DNA of 64,000 bases. It comes from Colias croceus (taxonomy: Eukaryota > Arthropoda > Insecta > Lepidoptera > Pieridae). The stretch spans positions 4,216,001 through 4,280,000 of the forward strand of contig NC_059543.1 of the NCBI RefSeq assembly GCF_905220415.1, given 5' to 3'. Positions 22,601-33,216 of the stretch are shown here, one piece after another (the stretch's first letter is position 1; every line of letters begins with the position of its first letter). Below the pieces are notes generated by a model that saw nothing but the letters and a program-made list of their open reading frames with translations, did not search any database and was not told the DNA's origin. The position numbers and the translations under genes are program-made.

Positions 22601-23895
22601 TGAAGCTCTGTAATCGGCCCAAGACCCCTCGGTTCTACGCTCACGCGTCAACTATATTTTACTGTGAACTAAATCAAGCATTACATTATTTATTTCGTTT
22701 AAATTCCAGACCCATAGTGTATACATAAAAAGATCACCCAGTGACGATGAAATGGAGGAAGACAACAATGAATCAAAATCAACAAAGAAGGTATTCTTAT
22801 TCAAAACACCTTATTGTTCACCTACCACACCACGAAATAGATCCAAAAATCTTCAGCCGTTTGGTCGCTGGGCGACACTTGTTAGTTGTTATAGTCAGTC
22901 AATTTAGAGGTAAATAATACTAATTATAAAGGTCGCATTGTCTGTGTCGCCTGTTGACTTTCGAGAATCGAGTGTAAATTTTCTTACGGATATTAAGCTT
23001 AGTAGTTGGTAGGTACTTCAATTTGTAGATTTGGTTAGGTATCTACCTACCTTCCAGGTCAAAGCTAGAGTGGGGCAAGCGCCCCACCCTGCCCCACCGT
23101 GGCTACGCCCATGCAAGTTTGTTTGTTTGAGCTTGAAAATTCATTTTTTTTGCATACAATCATTTAATAAATTTTAAGTGACATTGCACTCAGATGTGTT
23201 GTGATGGACAACATGCTATCATGTGCGGACACGACAAATTATTATATAATAATATGAGTTTTTAATTGATTTTAACAACAATAAAAACTAATTTTACCGT
23301 TTTCTTTTTAGATATCAATTACGGAACCGGTTGATGATGGAAATCTATCAGATTCTGTAAGTTTATATTTTGCTTAGGTATATCATATTATATGTGTTCT
23401 AATATGAACTTATTTTTATAAATTTGAGTGTAGGGAATAGGTATAGATAACACAAAGGCATTAAAGGGCCGAAATTTCAAATTGTTTAGTTATAATAGCC
23501 TATGAGCCACTCCATCCTCTTTGTCATCACAAAATTCTATTCAATAGTGCCTTCCGTTGGTCTCATTAAAATATTGTCCTGTTGTGAAGGTGGTTTATTA
23601 TTTCTCATAAAATAAGATACCGCTATTAATCAAGGCAATTTTTTTTCAGGATTTAAGTTGTTCTGATGTAGATGAAGCATTAGAATCGATAAAAGTATCA
23701 ATGATGCGTAAAGAGTTAAAAAAGAGGTTGGAACTGCTCAAAAAAACTCAAAATAAAGTCAGAGCACTTCATAAAAGAAATCAAAGGCTTTCAAAAAAAG
23801 TTGCTTCCCTTAAGACTATTGTGAATACATATAAAGAGGGAAAATGTTGTTGTCATGCTAAAATAAATGATGACAGTGACAGTGACAGCAAGTGA
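13655..23895 (+). CDS. THAP-domain protein, eight exons, complete (332 aa)
   Basis: Exons: 13655-13731, 19850-20033, 20195-20296, 21357-21506, 21809-21922, 22710-22790, 23312-23356, 23650-23895. All introns are GT-AG, the total is 999 nt and there is no internal stop. Residues 1-87 form a THAP zinc finger: ligands Cys4, Cys9, Cys59 and His62, Pro28, Trp37 and Phe63, and AVP at 82-84. Residues 88-251 are polar and acidic, probably disordered. Exons 5 (172-209) and 6 (210-236) both begin with a THxxxYIKxSPSDDE pattern and are tandem duplicates. Residues about 268-315 are a Lys/Leu-rich coiled coil, common at the C-terminus of THAP proteins and used for dimerisation. The tail is a short C/H cluster (CCCH) and a DSDSDSK end. 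Predicted role: nuclear DNA-binding regulator; target unknown. Intron 1 (6.1 kb) holds nested transposons, and a MITE begins 16 nt after the stop. A paralogue with the same first intron is at 5592. Confidence 0.85.
14498..15580 (-). pseudogene. Reverse transcriptase, C-terminal part
   Basis: The open frame carries the RT motif GVPQGSILGPLLFILYINDL and the catalytic FADD box (around 15310-15320 on this strand), followed by a LINE thumb/connection region (LRRLVNQQTAITAYHAY...) and a tail ending FSTQT. An ATG lies at 15496, but coding similarity continues upstream (VDHELLLHKCEIYGL) to the hAT junction at 15588, so the apparent start is not real. It joins the frame that resumes at 18218 after the inserted element. 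RT copies RNA at the nicked target in LINE retrotransposition; this copy cannot, being 5'-truncated and interrupted. Confidence 0.8.
15581..18225 (+). mobile_element. hAT transposon with 8-bp target duplication
   Basis: The element spans 15589-18217 (2629 bp). Termini are CAGGGATGGGGAAACT and its complement AGTTTCCCCATCCCTG, and ATCTACAC is duplicated at 15581-15588 and 18218-18225. The eight-bp duplication and CAGGG ends are diagnostic of hAT elements. It inserted into the reverse transcriptase frame of an older LINE. Confidence 0.92.
16186..18014 (+). pseudogene. hAT transposase (BED finger + dimerisation domain), disrupted
   Basis: The first block from ATG 16186 has a BED-type zinc finger (CLIC...H-x4-H around KPVCLICNETV and SRHFLKKH) and resembles transposases related to GTF2IRD2/ZBED proteins. 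It meets an in-frame TAA at 16525. Coding similarity then continues, with a one-base frame change near 16595, through LTMDESTDVSD (first catalytic Asp region). A small deletion with frame change near 16830-16860 follows. The last block (16875-18014) is open, starts with the DGAPNM motif and ends with the hAT C-terminal dimerisation region (SYLCEQTFSIMK, RNRLSDDHL). One stop and two frame breaks make this copy inactive. The encoded enzyme would cut at the 16-bp ends. Confidence 0.85.
18218..18960 (-). pseudogene. Reverse transcriptase, N-terminal part
   Basis: The minus-strand frame includes NAVGYDDISTNILK, the PIYKKGEK...DNYRPITLI finger motifs, and DMCRAFDCVD, which leads to the hAT insertion point. 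The frame extends upstream of ATG 18757 to about 18920 without a stop (KCLLKLINNKSDN...), so the true start is lost by 5' truncation. It is the other half of the frame at 15580-14498. Confidence 0.8.
18991..19849 (+). other. Remainder of THAP intron 1
   Basis: AT-rich intronic DNA between the LINE remnant and exon 2. No other feature is seen. Confidence 0.4.
22082..22660 (-). repeat. tRNA-derived SINE, interrupted by a MITE
   Basis: On the minus strand GGTTCGACTCC (complement of about 22230-22241) is a perfect tRNA B box. It is preceded, across the MITE, by a tRNA-like head (GCGTGAGCGTAGAACCGAGG). The body (ACTGATCGATTTTCTT and flanking sequence on +) recurs at about 27806-27960. It lies in intron 5 of the THAP gene. 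Confidence 0.6.
22245..22618. repeat. MITE inserted in the SINE B-box region
   Basis: The termini GCCGGTTACAGAGCTTCACC and its near complement GGTGAAGCTCTGTAATCGGC extend to arms of about 37 nt. CCAAG flanks both sides (22240-22244, 22619-22623) and is probably the target duplication. The interior repeats CCGACCGTCAGTGCGTAC-like words. Confidence 0.7.
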
Positions 23896-23911
23896 AAAAA
23901 TGATTAGGTAA

Positions 23912-24566
23912 GTGCTGATTTACACAGGGTCAGTAACTGACTACAAATTCGAGGCAAATCAGTGCTGACCCGAAAAAAACCCTTTGTAAACAGATTTGAA
24001 GTCAGTACAGAGGCTTGAACTCAGCGCTGAGTTGAATATTCGGACACGAATATTTTAAAGTCAGTTGGCGCCCCCCGCCACCCGCGCACCCCCGCGTCAT
24101 CCAAATAAACCCCGTGTAAACAGACAAGTCAGTGCGTGGTTAGTCACTGCCGCTGCGTTGTAGAGTGACCACGTTTTTTTTGCTGACGATAAAAATGACC
24201 CGTAAGCGAAGACGAAATCTTAAAATTGGTGCAATTATATGGCAAAAACGAGTGCCTTTGGGATATTAAATCCCAAAATCCATTTTCTTACCCATTGTCG
24301 TTTATTTTTAGTTATCTCATTTTCTACAATTTTTATTAACTCATTCAACAGCAAAATTGATAAATTTTTAATTAAAAAAAAAAAAAAAATTAAATCGTCG
24401 TTTCAGTTGTTTTCGTGAATTCATTTTTCCCACTGACTTCACAAACGTGTGGTCACCGTGAGAAACGCACCACTACTACTTACTTCATGTAAACAGTTAA
24501 AGTCAGTCGCGGCGCCGAAATTGGCGCCGCGACTGACTTGTCTACTGACCCTGAGTAAATCAGCAC
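23912..24566. repeat. MITE immediately after the THAP stop codon
   Basis: The ends GTGCTGATTTACACAGGGTC and GACCCTGAGTAAATCAGCAC are inverted copies with TAA on each side, as in PIF/Harbinger-type insertions. Inner words (CAGTCAGTxxCGGCGCC) are also palindromic. It begins 16 nt after the THAP gene's stop, so it must make up most of the 3' UTR or supply the 3' end. Confidence 0.7.
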
Positions 24567-24689
24567 TAATAAAATATAATAATGCAATGCTTAATATCTT
24601 GTTTAATTAATGTGGAAATTGGCGCCATTTGAAGCACCACATTAAAGAAAAAAAAAGAGCGCATGTGCCGAGCACACATATCAGATATT

Positions 24690-24797
24690 AAACTTCTTTG
24701 GCAAGATTAGAAGGTACCAAAATCGTCACCTTACTCCACAACGTAACGTTATTGCCATGACGCGACCTTAATAAGAGCCTAAAGAAGTTTCACTTCT
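24690..24797. repeat. Compact MITE, GAAGTGAAACTTCTTTA family
   Basis: The left end AAACTTCTTTGGC and right end AAAGAAGTTTCACTTCT are inverted copies. Relatives are at 12242, 48563 and 54214. Confidence 0.55.
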
Positions 24798-25019
24798 AAA
24801 CATTTTTCATTCATCTTTGACCTGTTTATTTTAAAAGACTTTATCGTTAAGTTCGTAGTTGAAAAATATGTTTATATAGATTTTAGCACGTACTAGCTGA
24901 TACAATACTGTATGAACTGGGGGGTTACCATGATGTCTTTTATCAGCATTATTTCCAGTGAGGGAAAGAGATGGCACTAGACAACTAGACGATATAGCTG
25001 TTATTATTGGCGAATTAAA

Positions 25020-25132
25020 TCAAAAGTATGCCAATTATTGACGAATTGTGTGGACTATTTTATTAATTAAATCATGTGACCTTGTATCACCACAAATCTG
25101 ACAAATAAATAATTTGAATTTGAATTTGAATT
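25020..25132 (+). repeat. LINE 3' tail with TTTGAA repeats
   Basis: The sequence ends ACAAATAAATAATTTGAATTTGAATTTGAATT. Such short A/T-rich iterated tails mark the 3' ends of lepidopteran CR1/jockey-like LINEs. No coding part is attached. Confidence 0.5.
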
Positions 25133-26733
25133 TTATTTTCCACACTGGAATGAATACTTCTTTAAGACGTCATGGTAACCCCGCCACCTGCGGATGTCAA
25201 TCCACTTTAATTTTTATAATAAATACTATTGAGTTCACTAATAGTGTAGTTTTATTCTAAAATTGTTGTCTAATACATTATGGCGTACCTATTACTAAAA
25301 CTTCGGATAAAGGAATCTCCACTTCAATCATTTTCTTATTGGTCTGTAATAACAACAAAAAATGACGATGTCTTTCAAATTAAGTAGCATATTATGAACA
25401 GATCCAAATGTAATGTTCTCTGAAATCTTTGTTGGAAATACAAGTAAATAAAGGTTCAAAACTTATTCTCGACTACATTAAAAATATAGGAAAAGTTACT
25501 ACATCATTGTCATTTTAACATACGAGTTTACTATTTGCCGAAGCTTTCAAGTTACATCGAAGAGTATTTGTCATGAAATAAGGAGAAGACAATAAACAAA
25601 TGTCTGAAAACGTGATTAACTTCCTCATTATTTCTAAATGTTGTGAAAGGATAAATTCAAATCAATCGTAATTCGTAACTTAAGGAACTTTTGTAATTCA
25701 TATTTCCTGTGTTTGAGGGTATTCTACAAATAATAAGAAGATAATATTTTGAAAAAACACTTACCATAGACTAAATATTTATGAAGCCGATTTAAATAAC
25801 CGTCTGGTAAATCCGTGGACCTGATAAAAGCGTTCCTTGCTTGAATATACCAAAAATTAAATCCAGATATCAAGTCTTGAGCGTTCATTGCACAATCAAT
25901 TAATAAATTTTAATCACAAAATACCATCAATACGAAAATTTTACAACGAATCTCAAATGCGTCACTATGACGTTTGGTTTAGTTTTAAAAGTGGTTCTAT
26001 TTTTGTTGTGTTTATTTCCTTCCAGTAATATCCAGCAAGCCGCAAGCCGTCTTTAAAATTATTGATCAAAGTTTGTCTTTATTAAAAACGGGTAAATTTC
26101 TTGCCTTATGTTGAAAATAAGTACGCTTCAAAATTGGTCACAAACTACAAAGTTAGTAAATAAAGTGGGTAATAAAAAAGTTCGTAGATTTATTTTTAGC
26201 GGCACTTAACAAAAGTATGTTGTCTAACATACTTTTGTAACAACTGTACGCCCGTTGAATAAATTGAGTGTTATCGGTTTGTCCATTGATAAGATTAGAT
26301 TGATATGAATAACACAATAGAGACAATTCCGAGAAAGCTTGTAAAATTGAAGATTTACTTATGACTTACTAGGTAATTTGTATTTTTTATTTGGCACGAC
26401 TCATGAATCATGATGCGATGCATCATAGAACTTAATCCGATCGAAAATATATAGAACAACAGAGAACTTAATAAAAAAATCTCAGTATAAAGTCGTGCTA
26501 AGTTAGAAATATATTTATAATATAAATGGAATAATAGATAACGCTTCAATTAAACAAAATATACCTACCAGAGCAAAGCCGGGGTGAGCAGCTACTTACT
26601 TAGTTATAAAATTAAATGTAATCGTGGCTATGTTATCATAATTATCTATTAACAATACGAGTATCTTACCATTTAGGTAGATACATGTATTTATATCATA
26701 CACAATCGAAACGAACGCGCATTGCTCACATTA
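25133..26733. other. Intergenic stretch without a recognised gene
   Basis: AT-rich DNA with only short random frames. There is a small palindrome around 26215-26240 (AAAAGTATGTTGTCTAACATACTTTTG). Confidence 0.4.
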
Positions 26734-27786
26734 CCTACATTCAGAGGCGGCTCGCCCTAAGGAGCGCTGGTGCAGTGAACTCCCATAAATAATTATAATA
26801 AAATCATACTCCTTAATTTCATTATTAATATTAATTATTACTATTTAAAATCAATCGTAATCGTAAAAAACTACTGGCAATAGGTACCAATGAATATATC
26901 CATCATTCCATCATCCCATACACCAGCTGTAGGTATAATACTGTAATATATAACGCGCGTAGCGGAGCGCTCACGATTGCGCTCCAATGAAAAAATATTA
27001 CATTACATACACAGTACATTTCCTAATACGAAATCCAATAAGAGTCAAAGAGAAAGTTTGCCAGAGTCCTGCGCGTGAAACAGAAGATTTTCTATGAAAA
27101 AATAGCAAAATTCGGAGCGCGCGCCGCCGCTCCCGCAACGTTGCCGGTTCGTTTTTACCGCGCGCCCGGGCGCCCGTACACAGGACAGCGATTGCGCGCG
27201 ACGTTGCCACTCTTATATAAACAAACACTCTAGTCAACTTGACTGCACGCGCGCGAATGCAAATTCGGGAATTTTCTAATTAAAATCATAAGATACGTGT
27301 TGACTGTTGAAATAGCCTGTAGTTATCAGTATTAACTACTAATGGACAATTATAAGTGGCGTTCATTAAAAAGTGTGTTAAAACGTTACAAATTCGGCTT
27401 GAATTGAAAGCTAAGAGATCGCCACGCCCTTGAACTTACGCAAAAATGTACGACAAAAACGAAAACATATACGCGTGTGTTTAAATCTAAACAATATGTG
27501 AAAACACCGTGGTTGTGATGAAAGCAACAAACTATTTTGTTTTCCGTGTCTTTTATTTGAAGCGGGCGCGGCCGGCGGAGCACTCTGCTTGGACTGAAAC
27601 GGGCGTTGACGACTTAGCGCATCTTTCAATCAAGATGAAAAAACATTCACAATCTCGGTACTATTTAATTTATAAGTATTTTTTTTAATAAATTGTACTG
27701 CTTTACACCATGTATTTTCAGTGTTTTATTTCAAGTGAACACCCATAAAATTTTGTCACGACTCACGAGCCGCCTCTGCCTACATT
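26734..27786. mobile_element. Non-autonomous hAT-like element with GC-rich core
   Basis: The element is 26742-27778 (1037 bp), with ends CAGAGGCGGCTCG and CGAGCCGCCTCTG and a perfect 8-bp duplication CCTACATT at 26734-26741 and 27779-27786. There is no transposase. The core at about 27110-27250 is strikingly GC-rich and contains TATATAA at 27214. It sits beside a SINE fragment. Confidence 0.88.
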
Positions 27787-27805
27787 GTTTTGGTACATTG
27801 TTTCA

Positions 27806-27960
27806 CTGATCGATTTTCTTTTAGGGACAAGTAGATGAATGGTGATCAGCCTTCTGTGTTCTGCCAGACGATCATCAGTAATTAAATAGCGCATCTAACG
27901 CATAATAACGCATCTGCCACAATATACCACACTAGGCGACACGGGACTTCACGTTTATGT
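27806..27960. repeat. SINE fragment related to the one at 22082
   Basis: It shares ACTGATCGATTTTCTT, the following TAGATGA...CTTCTGTGT segment and a CACGGGACTTCACG end with the SINE at 22082-22660. The end segment is in the opposite relative position. No B box is retained. Confidence 0.5.
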
Positions 27961-28321
27961 ACTTAACATTGTACAATGTAGGTACATAATATAGATATTG
28001 TCTTTAGCTGCAGTAGGTAAAGGAGCCACTGAAGGGTGTTTAATGCTGAACAATCTCGAGTATCCGGCCGACCACAAACAGTTGGGACTTGCGACGCTAA
28101 TTTTCCGGCGCTTGACAAAGGAAATGCAACGGGCATTTCAAACTTCTTTGTGTTTACTCTGAAACTTTAGTCATTATAAGACAATTGTAGGGTGGGAAGA
28201 ACCAATTATGGCGGTTTAATGATAGCTGCTATTTGGTTACGTGTGGGTAGAGTTTAAAACTCGTGAAGGGAACATTTACATATTTTAGCTACCTAGGTAT
28301 CTATATCGTATTGTAATAGAT

Positions 28322-28480
28322 AATATTGCGTACGTATAAATGCAAAAAGTTGTGAGTATGTATGTATGGATGTTTGTTATTGAATACCGAACCAATAACA
28401 ATGAAATTTGGCACTCACATTGAAGGTAACTTGGATTAAGAGTTGAAGGAACGGGATCTATGCGGGTTTTTCAATGAGAA
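28322..28480 (+). repeat. Helitron-like body fragment
   Basis: The stretch reads AATGCAAAAAGTTGTGAGTATGTATG... and GTTTGTTATTGAATACCGAACCAATAACAATGAAATTTGGCAC, in the style of the low-copy bodies that precede CTAG ends elsewhere in this window. No terminal CTAG is recognised, so the family is uncertain. Confidence 0.3.
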
Positions 28481-28614
28481 AACCTAACGATAAAATCAAG
28501 ATGTGAAATTATATGAAAACTCCGCATTCACAAACAGTAGACTAAGAAATAAGCATTCCAAAGCAAGTTCCATAATCCCAAACCAAAGGATAAACAAGAA
28601 GAAAATTACTTAAG

Positions 28615-28923
28615 CTATCCAGAGATACTAAAGCTTATGCAACAAGGTCTGCGCTTAACTAGACTAGCTGCTTTAAGACCACTTAAGTCGTACAACTTAC
28701 AAGAAATTTGTACGTTAACCAGTGCACCTGAGACCTCTTGAGTGAGGTCAACAAGATTTCCTTTATACTCCAATAAATTGTATGCTACTAACGATATTTT
28801 TAAATAAAACTTTCGGGCTTCCTTTGTCCATGTTAACTTTTTAATTGCGTTGTCTGTTCTCTGTGGAACACTGGATGTATGCAGCATGGTGAACTTTAAA
28901 TACATTGTTAAAGAAAAGGACAA
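28615..28923 (-). other. Unassigned open reading frame (102 aa)
   Basis: A minus-strand frame starting MSFSLTMYLK with a central LTWTKEARKFYLKISLVAYN stretch. I do not recognise it. Its composition is less skewed than most random frames here, but there is no clear splice signal, promoter or known motif. It could be an old repeat remnant. Confidence 0.15.
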
Positions 28924-29194
28924 GACACCTATGTAACCTAAAATTGTAAAGTCAGGGGATAAGAGAGACTTAAAATATTGTTAGTAGAGGTGCTTTCTCT
29001 TATGTATTTGTTTGGGTACAATATGTCCAGGAGCTTTATTTTTTAACTGTGACGAATGATATCATTTTGCCGCCCATTACTAGGTATACAAGAAGAAAGA
29101 TGAACAATATCATATGACTATCCGTGAAATAATATTAGCACATGATTCATTTTTAGTCATACATAATCCGATCTTCTTAGATATAAGGGTCAAT

Positions 29195-29407
29195 TCACAA
29201 AAGGTTGACACCTAATACGAGTACTTCACACTTGCATTTTTTGTTCGTGTAAGCATAGCTTGCTCGCTTGCAATCGAAAGGTTTATCGTTGTGTGCTACA
29301 TGAGCATCAATGTAATGCGACATGTCTACCATTTCGCCCTTAGTTGATAAAGCCAAGGGGTAGCTTGGACAGATCGTAGGCGGCATCCGTGCAGAACGGT
29401 ATTGCAC
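29195..29407 (-). other. Unassigned frame with a possible splice acceptor
   Basis: The minus-strand frame from about 29423 reads AVQYRSARMPPTICPSYPLA and runs on to a cysteine-containing end (NKKCKCEV). It is preceded by a pyrimidine-rich CTTTCCCGGCAG acceptor-like site at about 29424. It could be a terminal exon of an unrecognised gene. No family is recognised. Confidence 0.2.
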
Positions 29408-29580
29408 AGCGCTGCCGGGAAAGCCGCGGGAAAAGTTATATTCTTGTTTTTGGTAAGTAATTTAAGATATTGCACTTCTTTTACAGATTTTATTCACAGA
29501 TTATTTTTGTGTTTTAACGTAAATTTATCTCGTGTTGATAAAACTTTTATCTCAGTGTTTCTAAAATAGTTTTTTTTTTA

Positions 29581-29640
29581 TAACCGATTTCAAAAAAGGA
29601 GGAGGTTTTCAATTCGGCCGGTATATTTTTTTATTTTTCC
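29581..29640 (+). repeat. Truncated AACCGACTTCAAA family copy
   Basis: AACCGATTTCAAAAAAGGAGGAGG and the following TTCGGCCGGTAT match the left end of the family (33738, 59644); the right part is absent. Confidence 0.6.
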
Positions 29641-32250
29641 CTAATTGCTGTAAATAATTATGATATTCGGGTATTATCTTTAACGTTGGTATAAACGATT
29701 ATGCACATATAACCTTAGATCATTAAGTAACATATAACAGTATTTTTTTCTATACTAGTACAATTTTATTGCGAATATTAAATTAAAGTATGTAAATAAT
29801 GTAAATATTAGTGTTACCGGGCACCACGTAGGCCCAAGGTGATTGATGCTTTTTAAAGTGATAGGCATTTTCGTCACGGTATATTGTTCAATAAAAATTC
29901 TATACAAAATATTATAATCTATGTTAAAATGGCTGTGTATTTATAAGAATTCACCACAAATATGTATATTGTATAATGTATAATATTATGTTGGTTTAAT
30001 GCTCTAAGATATTTTCGGAATCTGTAATCAATATAGAGACACCAAATCCATTTAAGGAAGGAAAATAAACTTCGATAATGAAGAAAGTGATAAAATGTCA
30101 AAAGGGAGCTAAAAATAAACGCTGCAGAAACACTATATTTACTAAAAATGTGTAAATTTTCACACACTTTAGTGACTTTCCGCATGAGGGGTTAGTAAAA
30201 GAAAGAACTTCATTTACACCCTCAGATGGGCCATTAACCTTTCATTTTCACGAAGTATAGGAGAGGCTTTATCGCTTATAAAATAGCACGTTCTATAAAG
30301 AACCGTAAATATGAGGAAGTACTTTAATAAACATTTCCTTTTGAGTTTCTTAAATTTTCCGATCGTAAAATATTACCTAGCGTGTATGAAGGTAAAATAT
30401 TATCATAAAAACGGTCTTCTCCATCCATGGATCCATCTTCTCCGTCCCGTCCATGGCATGGGCATTGTATACCTTCAATATTTTTACGGAAATTACCTAT
30501 GTTATAAAATATAACCTATAAGTTAAAATAATTGGTGATTGGGGTTGAAACCGATCTGATTTATTTGTTTTTTAATGGAAAATTTTATCCGTATAGATAA
30601 ATTTATAGTAGGTAAAGACTAAAGGTAGTAGTTAGGTATGAAGGTATTCCGTAGGTATTTCGCATTCTCTGTATAGAAACAGTTGCGTTAATAAGTACAA
30701 ATAATAATAATAATTTAGTAAGGCTTTATACTTTTCTCGGAAAACACTATATAGGTACCTATATCGATACAAATAAGTAGGTACATAATAAAAGATTTCC
30801 AATTTAAAATACATACACACACTTCCCAGACAAGGAACGGTTACAAACACACAATCACAACAAACGAAACGTCGGTAGCTACGCATTCGAAATGAAAAAA
30901 ACTTTTCAATGTTGACACGCCGCGTGGGGAGAGTTTAGGGAGAATAAGTATGTAAGTAACAGATTTTATATGACGCAGTGTCTGCGAATTCGAATGGAAT
31001 CGAATACAGATAAAATCGATTTTAACTCCAATCTTTCATCGGTCTAGCCAACTTCATCAATCAGCTGACTCTTTCATATTTGTTATGGCTTCGATTGTTG
31101 GAAATAGAGGAACCGTAAAGTGAAAATAAATAAAAACAAATAATTAAAAAAATATTTATTGACAAATTTTTAATACCTTGTCTTACCTTTAGTTAATTAT
31201 TTAAATATCATTTTTCACATAATTCATTGACAAGATTTTCTAATGTCATGCCTGCTTTAAAATAATAACTATGTTTTGTTTATTTGTACCTATTCTAAAT
31301 TGATGAATGTTGATATTAAACCACTAATCACTGCATACTTTAAGATTGCTACGCTATAATAGAGATTAATATAATTCATTTACACAAATACACCGTCAAT
31401 CTATAAGCAAACCTTCCCCGGGTGATAAGTCAAAGTCACAATGATTAATATTCCTTGGAAAGCCACATTTTCCCGTACAACCCTATGCAGAGAGCTCTCC
31501 ACTGATTACTTGTCGCGTCTAGTGACTGCATTGTTGTTCTCACAAATGTCCGTATTCGTTAGAAAACACCTTAGTTTTCTAACCTTATGTACAATTTCTA
31601 GCCAGTCATTGCCCATAATTGTAACTGGTAACAAATCCTGGAAAGCTTGAGGCTTTTTCGAAATAAAACGTTTTGTGTTCAATTTGTTATTATCTAGATT
31701 TTATTGCTCTACTATGCATATGTCTTGGGGTTCCACATTTGCTGTTTATAATTGTATTAAATAAGTGTATAAAAAGTAACAATAATTAATAATAATGGGT
31801 ATATTTTAGTTATTACAGTAAAAACAACTCGTTTTCAATTATTTTTTATGAAAGCATAACAAACATCTTTTAGTCCAAAATAATAGTTCCATATATTGTT
31901 ATTTTAAAATGTCTCTCTAAAAAAACTGTTTGCAACATTGTAACTAACTATATACAGAGAAGGCCTCTTAATTCTGCTAGTGGGAATATAATATTTACTA
32001 AAAATAGCAGTAGGTATTCATACACAAACATTTATTAGGTGCACTAAGAACAATACATGAATTACATGATGGAACGAACTTATTATATTAAAAGCTTTCT
32101 ATGTAATAAAATTATAAGCGTCAAATAATTATCAAAGTTATAACATTAAATGTTAATTATAAAGCCTGAATAGTGATATATACATTTCAATAACATATTT
32201 GCAATCAGTTAAATTTTGAACGCGTAGACGACATGATTTACTAATTGCTT
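29641..32250. other. Intergenic stretch without a recognised gene
   Basis: AT-rich DNA. Frames up to about 80 codons occur, but none shows a known motif or splice context. Confidence 0.4.
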
Positions 32251-32256
32251 TTAATA

Positions 32257-33216
32257 TTAACCCTTAGCTGGTATCGCCTTTTTTAGCAACACTACCGGTA
32301 TCGTGGGTCAAATTCTACCCATACCAAACAATCTGTTGTAGAACGTAGATTTTTTATTATTTGTATAAAATATGGTTAGATAAGAAATAAAAAAATATTT
32401 TTTTACAAAATAACCTTCTTTAATTTTAGAATATAAAAAAATATCATATTTTACACACATTTGAAAATAACCTTATTTTTTGGCACTTTTTGGTTAATGT
32501 GAACTTAAAACATAAAAAAAAAAATAGAAATGTTAGAAAAACTTTAACAAAAATATATTTATGGCACTTCTCATATCTTTATTATAACAAAAAAACAAAT
32601 TACTTCTGAAATCAGCATAAAATAAAAAAAATGACAGCCAAAACCAAAATGACTTCTACCATCAACTATCATCCTCATCTTCTTCACTCTCATCTCTCGT
32701 ATTTTCGATCCTCGTATATTTTCATTATTCTCGTATCTCCTCTTCGTTTTCATCGTCGTCAGAACTTACTCCAAATACACTGTCTTCTAAGCAACTAACA
32801 GATTAGGGATTGTCTCGATCGCTGATGATTTCGTCGTCACAAAGTTGGTTTACATTTGGTATTCTTTCATTTTTCAATTCCAAATCATCACTTTAGTCGT
32901 TCATCAACTCCTCGATTTGTCTGTCGTTCAAAAAGCCCTCCAATGTAGTACAAATAAACAATAAAACCAAAAAGTAAGTAATTACACTCAGTGAAAAAAG
33001 TTACTTATTTGGTGTCGTGGGTCGAACGTGACCCAGAAAGCTACTTACCTCCGCTCCTAAGATAGTTACAGTTCTGCACATCCACCCCCCGCTGCAGCTA
33101 GCGACGCACTGAGAATACTTAGAAGCGCACAGTCGTTGCATAAATATTTAAAGAATTATAACCGAAAATGTTCGCTTCTGGGTCAAATTTGACCCACGAT
33201 ACCTGCTAAGGGTTAA
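32257..33216 (-). mobile_element. Internally deleted piggyBac-like element
   Basis: TTAA at 32257-32260 and 33213-33216 flanks ends CCCTTAGCTGGTATCG and CGATACCTGCTAAGGG (952 bp between). TTAA duplication and CCC-starting ends are the piggyBac signature. Inner words TGGGTCAAATTT and TGACCCA(C) recur near both ends. A remnant of the transposase N-terminus lies inside on the minus strand. Confidence 0.85.
32660..32945 (-). pseudogene. Remnant of piggyBac transposase N-terminal acidic region
   Basis: The minus-strand frame from about 32942 reads FLNDRQIEELMND, then, after a stop, SDDLELKNERIPNVNQLCDD, and later SSDDDENEEEIRE. piggyBac transposases commonly begin with such an acidic, disordered segment. 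Several stops interrupt it, and the catalytic DDD core is absent, removed by the internal deletion. Confidence 0.6.

Noticed and set aside
31441..31650. 69-codon plus-strand frame
   Set aside because: No recognised motif and no splice or promoter support; the opposite strand is equally uninformative.
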